DNA of 56,246 nt from Desulfurellaceae bacterium (lineage in GTDB: Bacteria; Campylobacterota_A; Desulfurellia; Desulfurellales; Hippeaceae): contig WFYS01000121.1 of assembly GCA_015490005.1 (NCBI GenBank), positions 1-56,246 on the forward strand, written 5' to 3'. Each line of letters opens with the position of its first letter. The first letter of the stretch is position 1. The notes beneath the pieces were generated by a model. It saw only the letters and a program-made list of their open reading frames with translations, was not told the origin of the DNA and did no database searches. Of the stretch, positions 15,591 through 26,223 are shown in pieces. Both the position numbers and the translations under genes were made by a program.

Positions 15591-16945
15591 AGCGCGCTAC
15601 CTCCAACCATAATAGAAGGTATCCTTAAAGTTGGTTCACCATCTGTCACAGGCACACCCTGGCCTCCTTTACCGCACGTTCCAACTTCCACGCCAAAATC
15701 ACTGCCTACCATATCAATCTCCTCTAACACCTTAGGTCCATTACCTATAAGCGTTGCTCCTCTCACCATATGTCCAATCTTGCCGCTCTTTATGGTGTAG
15801 CCTTCAGCCACTTCAAAAACAAAATCACCTGTTGCAGGGTTAACCTGGCCGCCACCCATTCTAACAACAAACAAACCGTCATCCACAGAAGCAATTATCT
15901 CTTCAGGATTATCATTACCTGGCAAAATGTACGTATTGGACATCCTCACAATGGGCGGAAACCTAAAAGACTCCCTTCGGGCGTTGCCAGTAGGCTCTTT
16001 GCCTGCAAACTTAGCATACATCTTATCAAACATATACCCCTTTAAAATTCCATTTTCAATCAACAAAGTATTCTGAGATTTTGTCCCCTCATCATCAAAA
16101 TAAAAAGAGCCTCTCATCTTAGGCCTAGTGGAATCATCTACAACAGTTATTTTCTCATTTGCAACCTTTTGACCCAATTTATCTTTATAAACACTCATAG
16201 ATTCATAAACAAGGTCGGCCTCAAGCCCATGCCCAACAGCTTCGTGTATCATTGTACCGCCTGCATTACTTGACAAAACTACTGTCATACTTCGGGCTTT
16301 TAAAGGTGGGGCATGCAAAAGCTCAATTAATTTTTCGCTGGTTTCTACAGCCATTTTCTTGAAATCCATATTTTCAAAGCATTCAAAACCACCAAGATAA
16401 CTAAACGGCCGTCTAAAGGTTTGATAATTGTCTTTATCTGCAGCTGTAATTTCAAAGTACAAAACAGTGTATATCCTTTTTTCCTTTAGATGCTCGCCTG
16501 TTTCATTAATTATCTCTACATTTTTCAATCTATCTGAAAAGGTCATGCTGACCTGTTTTATTTCTTTATTTTTATAGGCCTCGCTGCAAAAATCATCGTA
16601 AATAGCTTTGATTTTGTCAACATGCGGCTTGTATTCGTCGCACATACCTACACTCTTTTCTTTGCTTTCAGACAAAACAAATGCACCACTACTATTTAAA
16701 TTCGAGATACTCGTCAAAAACTTACTCATTTCATAAACGTTTTTCTCGCTTATATCAAACGATGATGAATACAAAACGCTAAAACCCTTCACAGTCCTTA
16801 CGCCTACGCCCCTATCATGGCTAATCTTAATATTCTCAATTTCGCCACTTTTTGCTTCAACAAGTCTCACAAACGAATTTTCTAAGTATATGTCAAAAAA
16901 ATCGCAATCAGCATTTTTTAGAACGGCAAAGGCGTCTTCATACAT
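15587..16945 (-). CDS. tldD: Metalloprotease TldD
   Basis: A 452-residue TldD/PmbA family protein with the zinc motif HEAVGHGLEADL (HExxxH, about residue 235) and the GTCGKGGQGVPVTDGEPTL C-terminal signature. TldD forms a heterodimer with TldE and degrades unfolded or modified peptides. Its partner tldE is 28 kb away at 44.8 kb rather than adjacent. ACCTCC-complement Shine-Dalgarno lies just upstream of the ATG. The pps terminator T-tract ends only about 8 bases before that Shine-Dalgarno, leaving no room for a promoter, so expression may depend on terminator read-through. Its stop codon overlaps the truA start. Confidence 0.95.
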   Translation of the reverse strand: MYEDAFAVLKNADCDFFDIYLENSFVRLVEAKSGEIENIKISHDRGVGVRTVKGFSVLYSSSFDISEKNVYEMSKFLTSISNLNSSGAFVLSESKEKSVGMCDEYKPHVDKIKAIYDDFCSEAYKNKEIKQVSMTFSDRLKNVEIINETGEHLKEKRIYTVLYFEITAADKDNYQTFRRPFSYLGGFECFENMDFKKMAVETSEKLIELLHAPPLKARSMTVVLSSNAGGTMIHEAVGHGLEADLVYESMSVYKDKLGQKVANEKITVVDDSTRPKMRGSFYFDDEGTKSQNTLLIENGILKGYMFDKMYAKFAGKEPTGNARRESFRFPPIVRMSNTYILPGNDNPEEIIASVDDGLFVVRMGGGQVNPATGDFVFEVAEGYTIKSGKIGHMVRGATLIGNGPKVLEEIDMVGSDFGVEVGTCGKGGQGVPVTDGEPTLRIPSIMVGGSAL

Positions 16946-16962
16946 TAACTACCTCCAAAAAG

Positions 16963-16988
16963 TAAAAAAGGAGGCTCGAAAGCCCCCC
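16963..16988 (-). terminator. Intrinsic terminator after the PEP synthase gene
   Basis: On the minus strand, four bases after the pps stop, GGGGGCT-TTCG-AGCCTCC forms a 7-bp stem with one G-T pair and a four-base loop, followed by six T residues (plus strand 16964-16969 is all A). It is placed between pps and tldD and is the best intrinsic terminator in the window. Confidence 0.8.
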
Positions 16989-16991
16989 ACT

Positions 16992-19385
16992 TTATCTTCC
17001 GAGTTTTTCCTCAAGCTTCTTTATGTTGACGATTGTTGTCATAACGCTGTCTGGATTTAAGCTCATAGAATCAATACCTTGTTCTACCAAGAACTCGGCA
17101 AAATCTGGAAAGTCGCTTGGGCCTTGACCACAAATCCCCACGGGTTTTCCATGTTTATGAGCCTTTTCAATAAGCATAGATATCATTCTCTTTACAGCTA
17201 TATGACGTTCGTCAAAGAGATGTGCAACAAGACCAGAATCCCTATCGATACCCAACGTAAGCTGTGTCAAATCGTTTGAACCTATCGAGAAACCGTCAAA
17301 GATTTCGGCAAACTCATCAGCACACATTACATTGCTTGGAATCTCTGCCATTACATATATCTGAAGCCCATTTTCTCCTTGAACTAGTCCATTCTTTTTC
17401 ATCTCTTCTATGACTTTTCTACCCTCTTCAGGTGTCCTACAAAACGGTACCATCAAAGCCACATTGGTTAGACCAAACTCATCCCTAACCTTTTTCATTG
17501 CTTTACATTCAAGGGCAAAACCTTCCCTATACGCATCTGAATAGTATCTTGAAGCTCCCCTAAAGCCTATCATTGGGTTTTCCTCTTTAGGCTCAAACTC
17601 CTCCCCACCTATAAGGTTAGCATACTCGTTCGTTTTAAAATCACTCATCCTAACAAGGATTTGGTTAGGATAAACGCTAGCAGCAAGCATAGCAACTCCA
17701 TAGGCAAGCCTATCTATGAAATATTCTGGTTTTTCTTTATAACCTTTAGTGAGTCTTTCAATGATATCTTTTGTCTTTTTATTCTCCAGTTCGTCAAAAT
17801 GTATAAGAGCAAGAGGATGAACCTGAATAAATGAGCTTATAATAAATTCCATCCTCGCAAGCCCTATACCGTCATTTGGAACACCGGCTGTTTGGAAGGC
17901 TATTGCAGGATTCCCTAAGTTCATTTTAATTTGTGTCTTTGGTTTCTTAATCTTAGAAAGGTCAATCACTTCAACTTCATAGTCAAGTTTTCCACCATAA
18001 ATATACCCTACTTCGCCCTCTGCACAGGATATTGTTATCTCCTGACCATCTTTTAATTTTTCAGTTGCATCACCACACCCAACGATAGCTGGGACACCTA
18101 GCTCCCTCGATATAATCGCAGCATGACAGGTTCTTCCACCTCTGTTTGTAATAATCGCCGCGGCCTTTTTCATTATTGGCTCCCAATCTGGGTCTGTCAT
18201 ATCGGTAACTAGAATCTCACCATCTTTAAACTCATCCATCTTTTCTGGTGCATCTATTATTCTAACAGGTCCTGAGGCGATTTTGCTTCCAACAGCTATA
18301 CCTTCAGCTATTTTCTCCCCTTTTTCTTTAAGTTTATACGTTTCAAGAACACTCAAACTCTTTCTCGATTGAACTGTTTCTGGCCTAGCTTGAACAACAA
18401 ACAACTGACCTGTTTTACCATCTTTTGCCCATTCTATATCCATAGGAGTATATTTACCATTTCTCTTTGTATAATGGCTCTCTATAGCAACTGCCCACTT
18501 AGCCAGCGTTAAAACATCATCATCACTCAAACAAAATCTATTTCTATCTTCATCCGTGGTATCGACATCCTTTATGCCGCCGTTTTCATCGTAAATTGCC
18601 TTTGTAAGTTTAGAACCCAACTTTTTATTGATTATAGCCTTATAGCCTTTCTCTAATGTTGGTTTAAATACAATAAACTCATCTGGATTAACCTTACCAG
18701 AAACAACATTTTCTCCAAGACCGTAGCTTGCATTAATTACAACAGCCTTATCAAAACCACTTTCTGGATCTAACGAGAACATGACGCCACTTGCCGCCAA
18801 GTCACTACGTGCCATCTTTTGTACACAGATAGATAAACCAACATTAAAATGGTCAAAGTTCTTATCATGCCTGTAGGAGGTTGCTCTATCTGTAAATATC
18901 GAAGCGTAACAGCTTTTCACGTAATGAATGACATTGTCAACACCCTTAACGTTTAAATATGTATCCTGCTGACCTGCAAATGAAGCATCTGGAATATCCT
19001 CGATAGTGGCTGAGCTTCTAACAGCAACATCACTTTCATCCTCTCCATAATATTCACTGAGTTTTTTATATGCTTCTACAATTTCATTCCTTAAATCATC
19101 CGGCAATTTGGCGTTAAAAATCAACTCTCTTGCTTTTTTCGTTTTTTCTTTCAGGTCTTTGATGTCATGAGTATTTAAATCTTTCAAGGTTTCATAAATC
19201 TTCTCACGCAAATTATTTGAGTCTATAAGATACCAATAAGAATCTGCCGTCAAAGCAAAGCCGTAAGGAACATTAACCCCCTCCGCCTTTAACTCTCTAA
19301 TCATCTCACCTAAAGATGCATTTTTGCCACCGACTTCATGTACATCATCAGCTGTAACTTCATCTAACCACTCAATATACTTCAC
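16992..19385 (-). CDS. ppsA: Phosphoenolpyruvate synthase
   Basis: A 797-residue enzyme that converts pyruvate, ATP and water to PEP, AMP and phosphate: a gluconeogenic or autotrophic entry step. The start chosen is the GTG at 19385 (GGGGG 7 bases upstream), giving MKYIEWLDEVTADDVHEVGG; a GTG two codons earlier sits on top of the Shine-Dalgarno. The ATP-grasp domain spans about 1-350, the phosphohistidine is in GGRTCHAAIISRELGVPAIV (about 418), and the PEP-binding barrel ends with CGQGPSDFPDF and SLNPDSV. It has its own promoter and terminator, so it is likely monocistronic with read-through into tldD. Confidence 0.96.
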   Translation of the reverse strand: MKYIEWLDEVTADDVHEVGGKNASLGEMIRELKAEGVNVPYGFALTADSYWYLIDSNNLREKIYETLKDLNTHDIKDLKEKTKKARELIFNAKLPDDLRNEIVEAYKKLSEYYGEDESDVAVRSSATIEDIPDASFAGQQDTYLNVKGVDNVIHYVKSCYASIFTDRATSYRHDKNFDHFNVGLSICVQKMARSDLAASGVMFSLDPESGFDKAVVINASYGLGENVVSGKVNPDEFIVFKPTLEKGYKAIINKKLGSKLTKAIYDENGGIKDVDTTDEDRNRFCLSDDDVLTLAKWAVAIESHYTKRNGKYTPMDIEWAKDGKTGQLFVVQARPETVQSRKSLSVLETYKLKEKGEKIAEGIAVGSKIASGPVRIIDAPEKMDEFKDGEILVTDMTDPDWEPIMKKAAAIITNRGGRTCHAAIISRELGVPAIVGCGDATEKLKDGQEITISCAEGEVGYIYGGKLDYEVEVIDLSKIKKPKTQIKMNLGNPAIAFQTAGVPNDGIGLARMEFIISSFIQVHPLALIHFDELENKKTKDIIERLTKGYKEKPEYFIDRLAYGVAMLAASVYPNQILVRMSDFKTNEYANLIGGEEFEPKEENPMIGFRGASRYYSDAYREGFALECKAMKKVRDEFGLTNVALMVPFCRTPEEGRKVIEEMKKNGLVQGENGLQIYVMAEIPSNVMCADEFAEIFDGFSIGSNDLTQLTLGIDRDSGLVAHLFDERHIAVKRMISMLIEKAHKHGKPVGICGQGPSDFPDFAEFLVEQGIDSMSLNPDSVMTTIVNIKKLEEKLGR

Positions 19386-19440
19386 TGGCACACCCCCATT
19401 TAAATAAATTAATATTGCGCTCCTACTCCGCTGCACCGCT

Positions 19441-19469
19441 ATTCTAACAAATGAAAAATGCATTTTCAA
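19441..19469 (-). promoter_or_regulatory. Sigma70-type promoter for pps, with GC-rich start region
   Basis: On the minus strand TTGAAA (19469-19464), a 17-base spacer and TAGAAT (19446-19441) give a strong promoter. The bases right after the -10 and the first part of the leader (19440-19417) are GC-rich, which is exceptional in this AT-rich sequence. A GC-rich discriminator is typical of growth-rate or ppGpp-responsive promoters; this is inference only. Confidence 0.65.
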
Positions 19470-19553
19470 TAAATCAAAATATATTATCTACCAAAACTTG
19501 GGTATATTATTAAACTAACATACAATTGGATTAGAAATCTTTTAAATCTAAAG

Positions 19554-20258
19554 TTAAATATATGTAAAATACAAAGAGACTATAAAAATTAGTAAAGTCT
19601 CCGAAATTTCTATCGAAAAACCTAAAATATCGCCAGTTACTACACCCAACTTGTTTTTAATATATTTATACAGCAAAAAGCCAAAGATAAAGAACACAGT
19701 ATTTATTAACACCGACAGGTAGAGTGGCAATACAATAAATGAAGCAATAATAACAACATACCCGATTAAAAAATCGACAACCTTAAACTCCTTAAAAAAT
19801 ACCTTTGCTTTGCCATCTTGCCTACCATAGGGCAACTTTTTCATTAAATACAAAACCACAAACCTGCTGTATGATGGTATAAAAACCAAAATAAGGGCAT
19901 CTTTAACAAAAAATAGAGAAACAAATTTAATCAAAATATCTAAAATCAAAGCCAGAACACCAAATGTGCCAACACGAGAATCTCTCATTATTTCAAGCAT
20001 TTTCTCCTTCGATTTGCAGCTAAAAATAGCATCAGAAGTATCGGCCAAACCATCTAAATGTAAACCTCCTGTAATAAAAACAAGCCATAAAACAGAGATA
20101 ATCTGAAAAAATGGGTCTTTTAAAAAACTAAAAATATATAAAAAACCTCCTATAAAAATTCCAACGATAGGGAAATACTTAACCGCATCCTTTGGACTAA
20201 AATCACAACTAGAACGAATTATGGTAAGAAAAGAAAAAGCAGAGCATACACCATTCAT
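19554..20258 (-). CDS. cobS: Adenosylcobinamide-GDP ribazoletransferase (cobalamin synthase)
   Basis: A 234-residue integral membrane protein with the CobS hallmarks SAFSFLTIIR at the N-terminus, GGLHLDGLADTSDAIF (about 64-79) and RDSRVGTFGVLAL (about 90). It joins alpha-ribazole to adenosylcobinamide-GDP in the last stage of cobalamin assembly. No other cob gene is in the window. It is divergent from dnaA across only 65 bases; there is no clear Shine-Dalgarno before the ATG at 20258. Confidence 0.92.
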   Translation of the reverse strand: MNGVCSAFSFLTIIRSSCDFSPKDAVKYFPIVGIFIGGFLYIFSFLKDPFFQIISVLWLVFITGGLHLDGLADTSDAIFSCKSKEKMLEIMRDSRVGTFGVLALILDILIKFVSLFFVKDALILVFIPSYSRFVVLYLMKKLPYGRQDGKAKVFFKEFKVVDFLIGYVVIIASFIVLPLYLSVLINTVFFIFGFLLYKYIKNKLGVVTGDILGFSIEISETLLIFIVSLYFTYI

Positions 20259-20286
20259 GCATTCATTTTACAAATTTTTATTAAAA

Positions 20287-20315
20287 TTGAAATAATAGTT
20301 TTGATTTAATATAAT
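20287..20315 (+). promoter_or_regulatory. dnaA promoter, predicted to give a leaderless mRNA
   Basis: TTGAAA (20287-20292), a 17-base spacer and a perfect TATAAT (20310-20315) form a near-consensus promoter. The dnaA ATG is at 20324, only 8 bases after the -10, so the normal start point (6-7 bases downstream) would give a leader of 0-2 bases. The GGAG at 20316-20319 would not be transcribed. Confidence 0.75.
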
Positions 20316-20323
20316 GGAGCGCT

Positions 20324-21577
20324 ATGTGGAAAAGGGTTATAGATTTACTCAAAGACAGCGTTGAAACACAAGATTTAGAAAAGCTATCATTAATAGAACC
20401 TTTAGATGTATCACCCGTAAAGATTAGTCTAATTATTCCAAATGATTCAGTCAAAAAACTAATAAAAGAAAAATACAAAGACGAATTTAAAAAAAGCTTG
20501 AAAACCGTGTTTGGTAAATTACCAAAAATAGAACTTATCATAAAAAATAATGAAAAAGACAATCTTAATATAAAATATGCATTTGAAAACTTCGTCGTTG
20601 GTCCAAGTAACCAACTGGCTTATGCCGCAAGTGTAGCTGTTAGCGAAAATCCAGCCAGAGCATACAACCCATTATTTATATACGGCGGAGTAGGACTAGG
20701 TAAAACACACCTACTGCACGCAATTGGAAACACAATAAGAAAAAATAGACCAAACTCAAAGGTTCTATACATATCCTCTGAAGAATTCACAAACGAACTC
20801 ATAAACTCCATACAACACAAACAGATGACACATTTTAGAAATAAATATAGAAATCTAGACTGCCTGTTAATCGACGATATACAATTCATATCCAAAAAAG
20901 AAAGAACCGAAGAGGAGTTCTTCCACACCTTCAACTCACTATATGAAAATCAAAAACAAATAGTTATAACAAGCGATAAACCTCCAAGCGAAATACAGGA
21001 TATTGAAAATAGACTAAAATCACGATTCAGCTGGGGTCTAATAGTGGATATACAACCCCCAGAGCTAGAAACTCGTATAGCAATAATACAAAAAAAGGCT
21101 GACCTATTTAACCTAAAGCTATCACAAGAAATTGTAGAATTTATAGCACAAAACATCAGTTCAAACGTGAGAGAAATAGAAGGAGCTCTTATAAAAATAT
21201 CAGCATTTAAATCCATAATGAGAAGGCCAGTAACACTATCACTTGTAAAAACAACACTTCAAGATATAGTTATGAGAAAAGAAAAAATGCTTACAGCAGA
21301 AAATATACAAAAAACTGTAGCAAACCACTTCAAAATAAGCATCGAAGAGCTAAAATCATCAAAAAGAAACAAGGAAATACTCATACCAAGAGAAGTAGCA
21401 ATGTATCTAACACGAAAGATAACAAAAAACTCTCTACCTGAAATTAAAGCCAAATTTGGAGTCAAAAGCCATGCAACAATAATAAATGCCTGCAGAAAAA
21501 TAGAAAAAGAAATAGAAAAAAATCCCGAATTAAGAGAAAAAATTAAAGAAATAGAAAAAGAAATAACAAATGTTTAA
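20324..21577 (+). CDS. dnaA: Chromosomal replication initiator protein DnaA
   Basis: A 417-residue AAA+ initiator. Domain I (1-65) and a very short linker precede the AAA+ domain: YAFENFVVGPSNQLAYAA, Walker A GGVGLGKTH (121-129) and Walker B LLIDDIQF. Domain IV ends in ACRKIEKEI. The DNA-contact signature, normally GGRDHTTV, reads GVKSHATI (379-386), so the Asp and first Thr that contact the DnaA box in Escherichia coli are Ser and Ala; the PRQ motif is PRE. The minor-groove arginine (Arg399 in E. coli) appears kept. Codon use is extremely A-rich. Box preference may differ from the classical one. Confidence 0.98.
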   Translation: MWKRVIDLLKDSVETQDLEKLSLIEPLDVSPVKISLIIPNDSVKKLIKEKYKDEFKKSLKTVFGKLPKIELIIKNNEKDNLNIKYAFENFVVGPSNQLAYAASVAVSENPARAYNPLFIYGGVGLGKTHLLHAIGNTIRKNRPNSKVLYISSEEFTNELINSIQHKQMTHFRNKYRNLDCLLIDDIQFISKKERTEEEFFHTFNSLYENQKQIVITSDKPPSEIQDIENRLKSRFSWGLIVDIQPPELETRIAIIQKKADLFNLKLSQEIVEFIAQNISSNVREIEGALIKISAFKSIMRRPVTLSLVKTTLQDIVMRKEKMLTAENIQKTVANHFKISIEELKSSKRNKEILIPREVAMYLTRKITKNSLPEIKAKFGVKSHATIINACRKIEKEIEKNPELREKIKEIEKEITNV

Positions 21578-21728
21578 AACGCACAAAAAAGTTGTCAAAA
21601 AACATAAATATTTAAACAGAGAAAAAAACACAACCAGTAAAATAGACAATAAAAAAACAAAAATTGACAGGGTAAAAAAAATAAAAAACCCAAACAAAAC
21701 CAAAAAAACTTATAAATTGACAAAATGA
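21570..21728 (+). CDS. Candidate small Lys-rich protein (52 aa) between dnaA and dnaN
   Basis: An ATG overlapping the dnaA stop (ATGTTTAA) opens a frame of 52 codons that uses most of the 205-base dnaA-dnaN gap. The product is about 40% lysine (MFKTHKKVVKKHKYLNREKN...) with many Asn, Thr and Ile. There is no good Shine-Dalgarno. The region is so A-rich that a stop-free frame of this length could be chance. It may equally be untranslated A-rich DNA with a role in replication. Reported as a weak candidate only. Confidence 0.25.
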   Translation: MFKTHKKVVKKHKYLNREKNTTSKIDNKKTKIDRVKKIKNPNKTKKTYKLTK

Positions 21729-21782
21729 TAAGCTCTATTACTTTTACTTTCTCTAATAAAACAAATAAATAGGAGGATAAAA
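21578..21782 (+). promoter_or_regulatory. A-rich dnaA-dnaN intergenic region with possible dnaN promoter
   Basis: The longest non-coding stretch in the window (unless the 52-codon frame is real). The plus strand is overwhelmingly A with many A-tracts up to about 21715. A TTGACA at 21717-21722 with TACTTT at 21739-21744 (16-base spacer) could drive dnaN; AGGAGG sits properly before its ATG. I see no TTATNCACA-type DnaA boxes, no convincing hairpin and no repeats beyond A-runs. Confidence 0.35.
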
Positions 21783-22870
21783 ATGTTAATAAAAACCAAA
21801 GATCTAAAAGAAGCTATTATAAACGCATCTTTCTCAACATCTAAAGATAAAGAAAGTAGCTTATATAACATCTTAATAGAAACAAAAAACAATAAAATAG
21901 AAATCAAATCCCAAAACAACATAACAAAACTCGTACAAACACTCGACTCAAACCAAGAAGAAGATATTAAGATACTCATAGACCCACAAAAAACAATAAA
22001 TATACTAAAAGAAATAAAAGACAAAGAAATAGAAATAAAAAAAGAAGACAACACACTGAAAATATCTTCAGGAAATTTCAAAACAAAACTCAAGACATTA
22101 AACCCAGAGATATTTCCAGAAATTAAAGAAACTGTAGAAAAAAGTAAAATCTGTGATATAGAGGCTGAAAAATTAAAAAAACTCATAAAAGAAACCATAT
22201 ACTGCCCAGATAAAAATGATATAGCAAGAGAATACACAGGAATATACCTAGAAATAAAAGACAAAACAATAAAAGCAACAGCAACAGACCACTACAGACT
22301 AATTAATGTAAGTGCAGAAAATGAAGCCGAAATAGAAGCTGAAATTATACTAGAAAACAGTGGAGCAAACCTCATTAATAAAATTCCCATAGAAGGAGTT
22401 CTAGAGATATATTCAGGCGAAAATGAAATATACATAAATTGCGAAAATACAAGTATCTCATCTAAAATAATAAAAGGAAACTTTCCAGATTACAACCAAA
22501 TACTACTAGATAAAGAAACTTCTAATATAATAGAATTAAACAGAGAAGAACTAAAAGAGGCAGTTAAAAGAAGCTCTGTAATCAATGAAAATAGGGAAAT
22601 ATCTGTAAATATAAACATAAACAACAAGGAACTATTAATATCCAGCCAAAATCAAGAAGGAGAAATATCAGAGGACAAAATAAGCTTCAACACAATAAGA
22701 GCCAATGATAACTTAACAATAAAATTAGACTCAAAGTTTATACTCGACTTCATAAATCAAATAACCCCAAAAATAGTTACACTACTATACAGAACATCAG
22801 AAGAACCTGTAATGTTTGAAGCAAAAGAAGAAAATCTATTATACAAATATATAATGACACCGATTATAGA

Positions 22871-22874
<4 letters not shown>
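21783..22874 (+). CDS. dnaN: DNA polymerase III beta subunit (sliding clamp)
   Basis: A 363-residue clamp of usual length. Family signs are TLNPEIFPEI (about 106-115), the ATDHYRLINVSAE motif (about 166), GNFPDYNQIL (about 232-241), and a C-terminal YKYIMTPIIE corresponding to the canonical ...MPMRL end. The sequence is very rich in Lys, Glu, Asn and Ile, driven by an A-rich coding strand. It encircles DNA and tethers polymerase III. AGGAGG precedes the ATG. It lies between dnaA and recF as in most bacteria and overlaps recF by 4 bases (ATGA). Confidence 0.93.
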
Positions 22875-26214
<3,340 letters not shown>

Positions 26215-26223
26215 GGTTGATAT

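Noticed and set aside
19386-19469. Extended PEP synthase N-terminus starting at 19469
   Set aside because: It would be encoded by the promoter and GC-rich leader; the conserved protein starts at the GTG at 19385 with its own GGGGG.
20259-20286. Possible cobS promoter with TAAAAT near 20270
   Set aside because: No acceptable -35 at 16-18 bases; AT-rich sequence makes such matches common.
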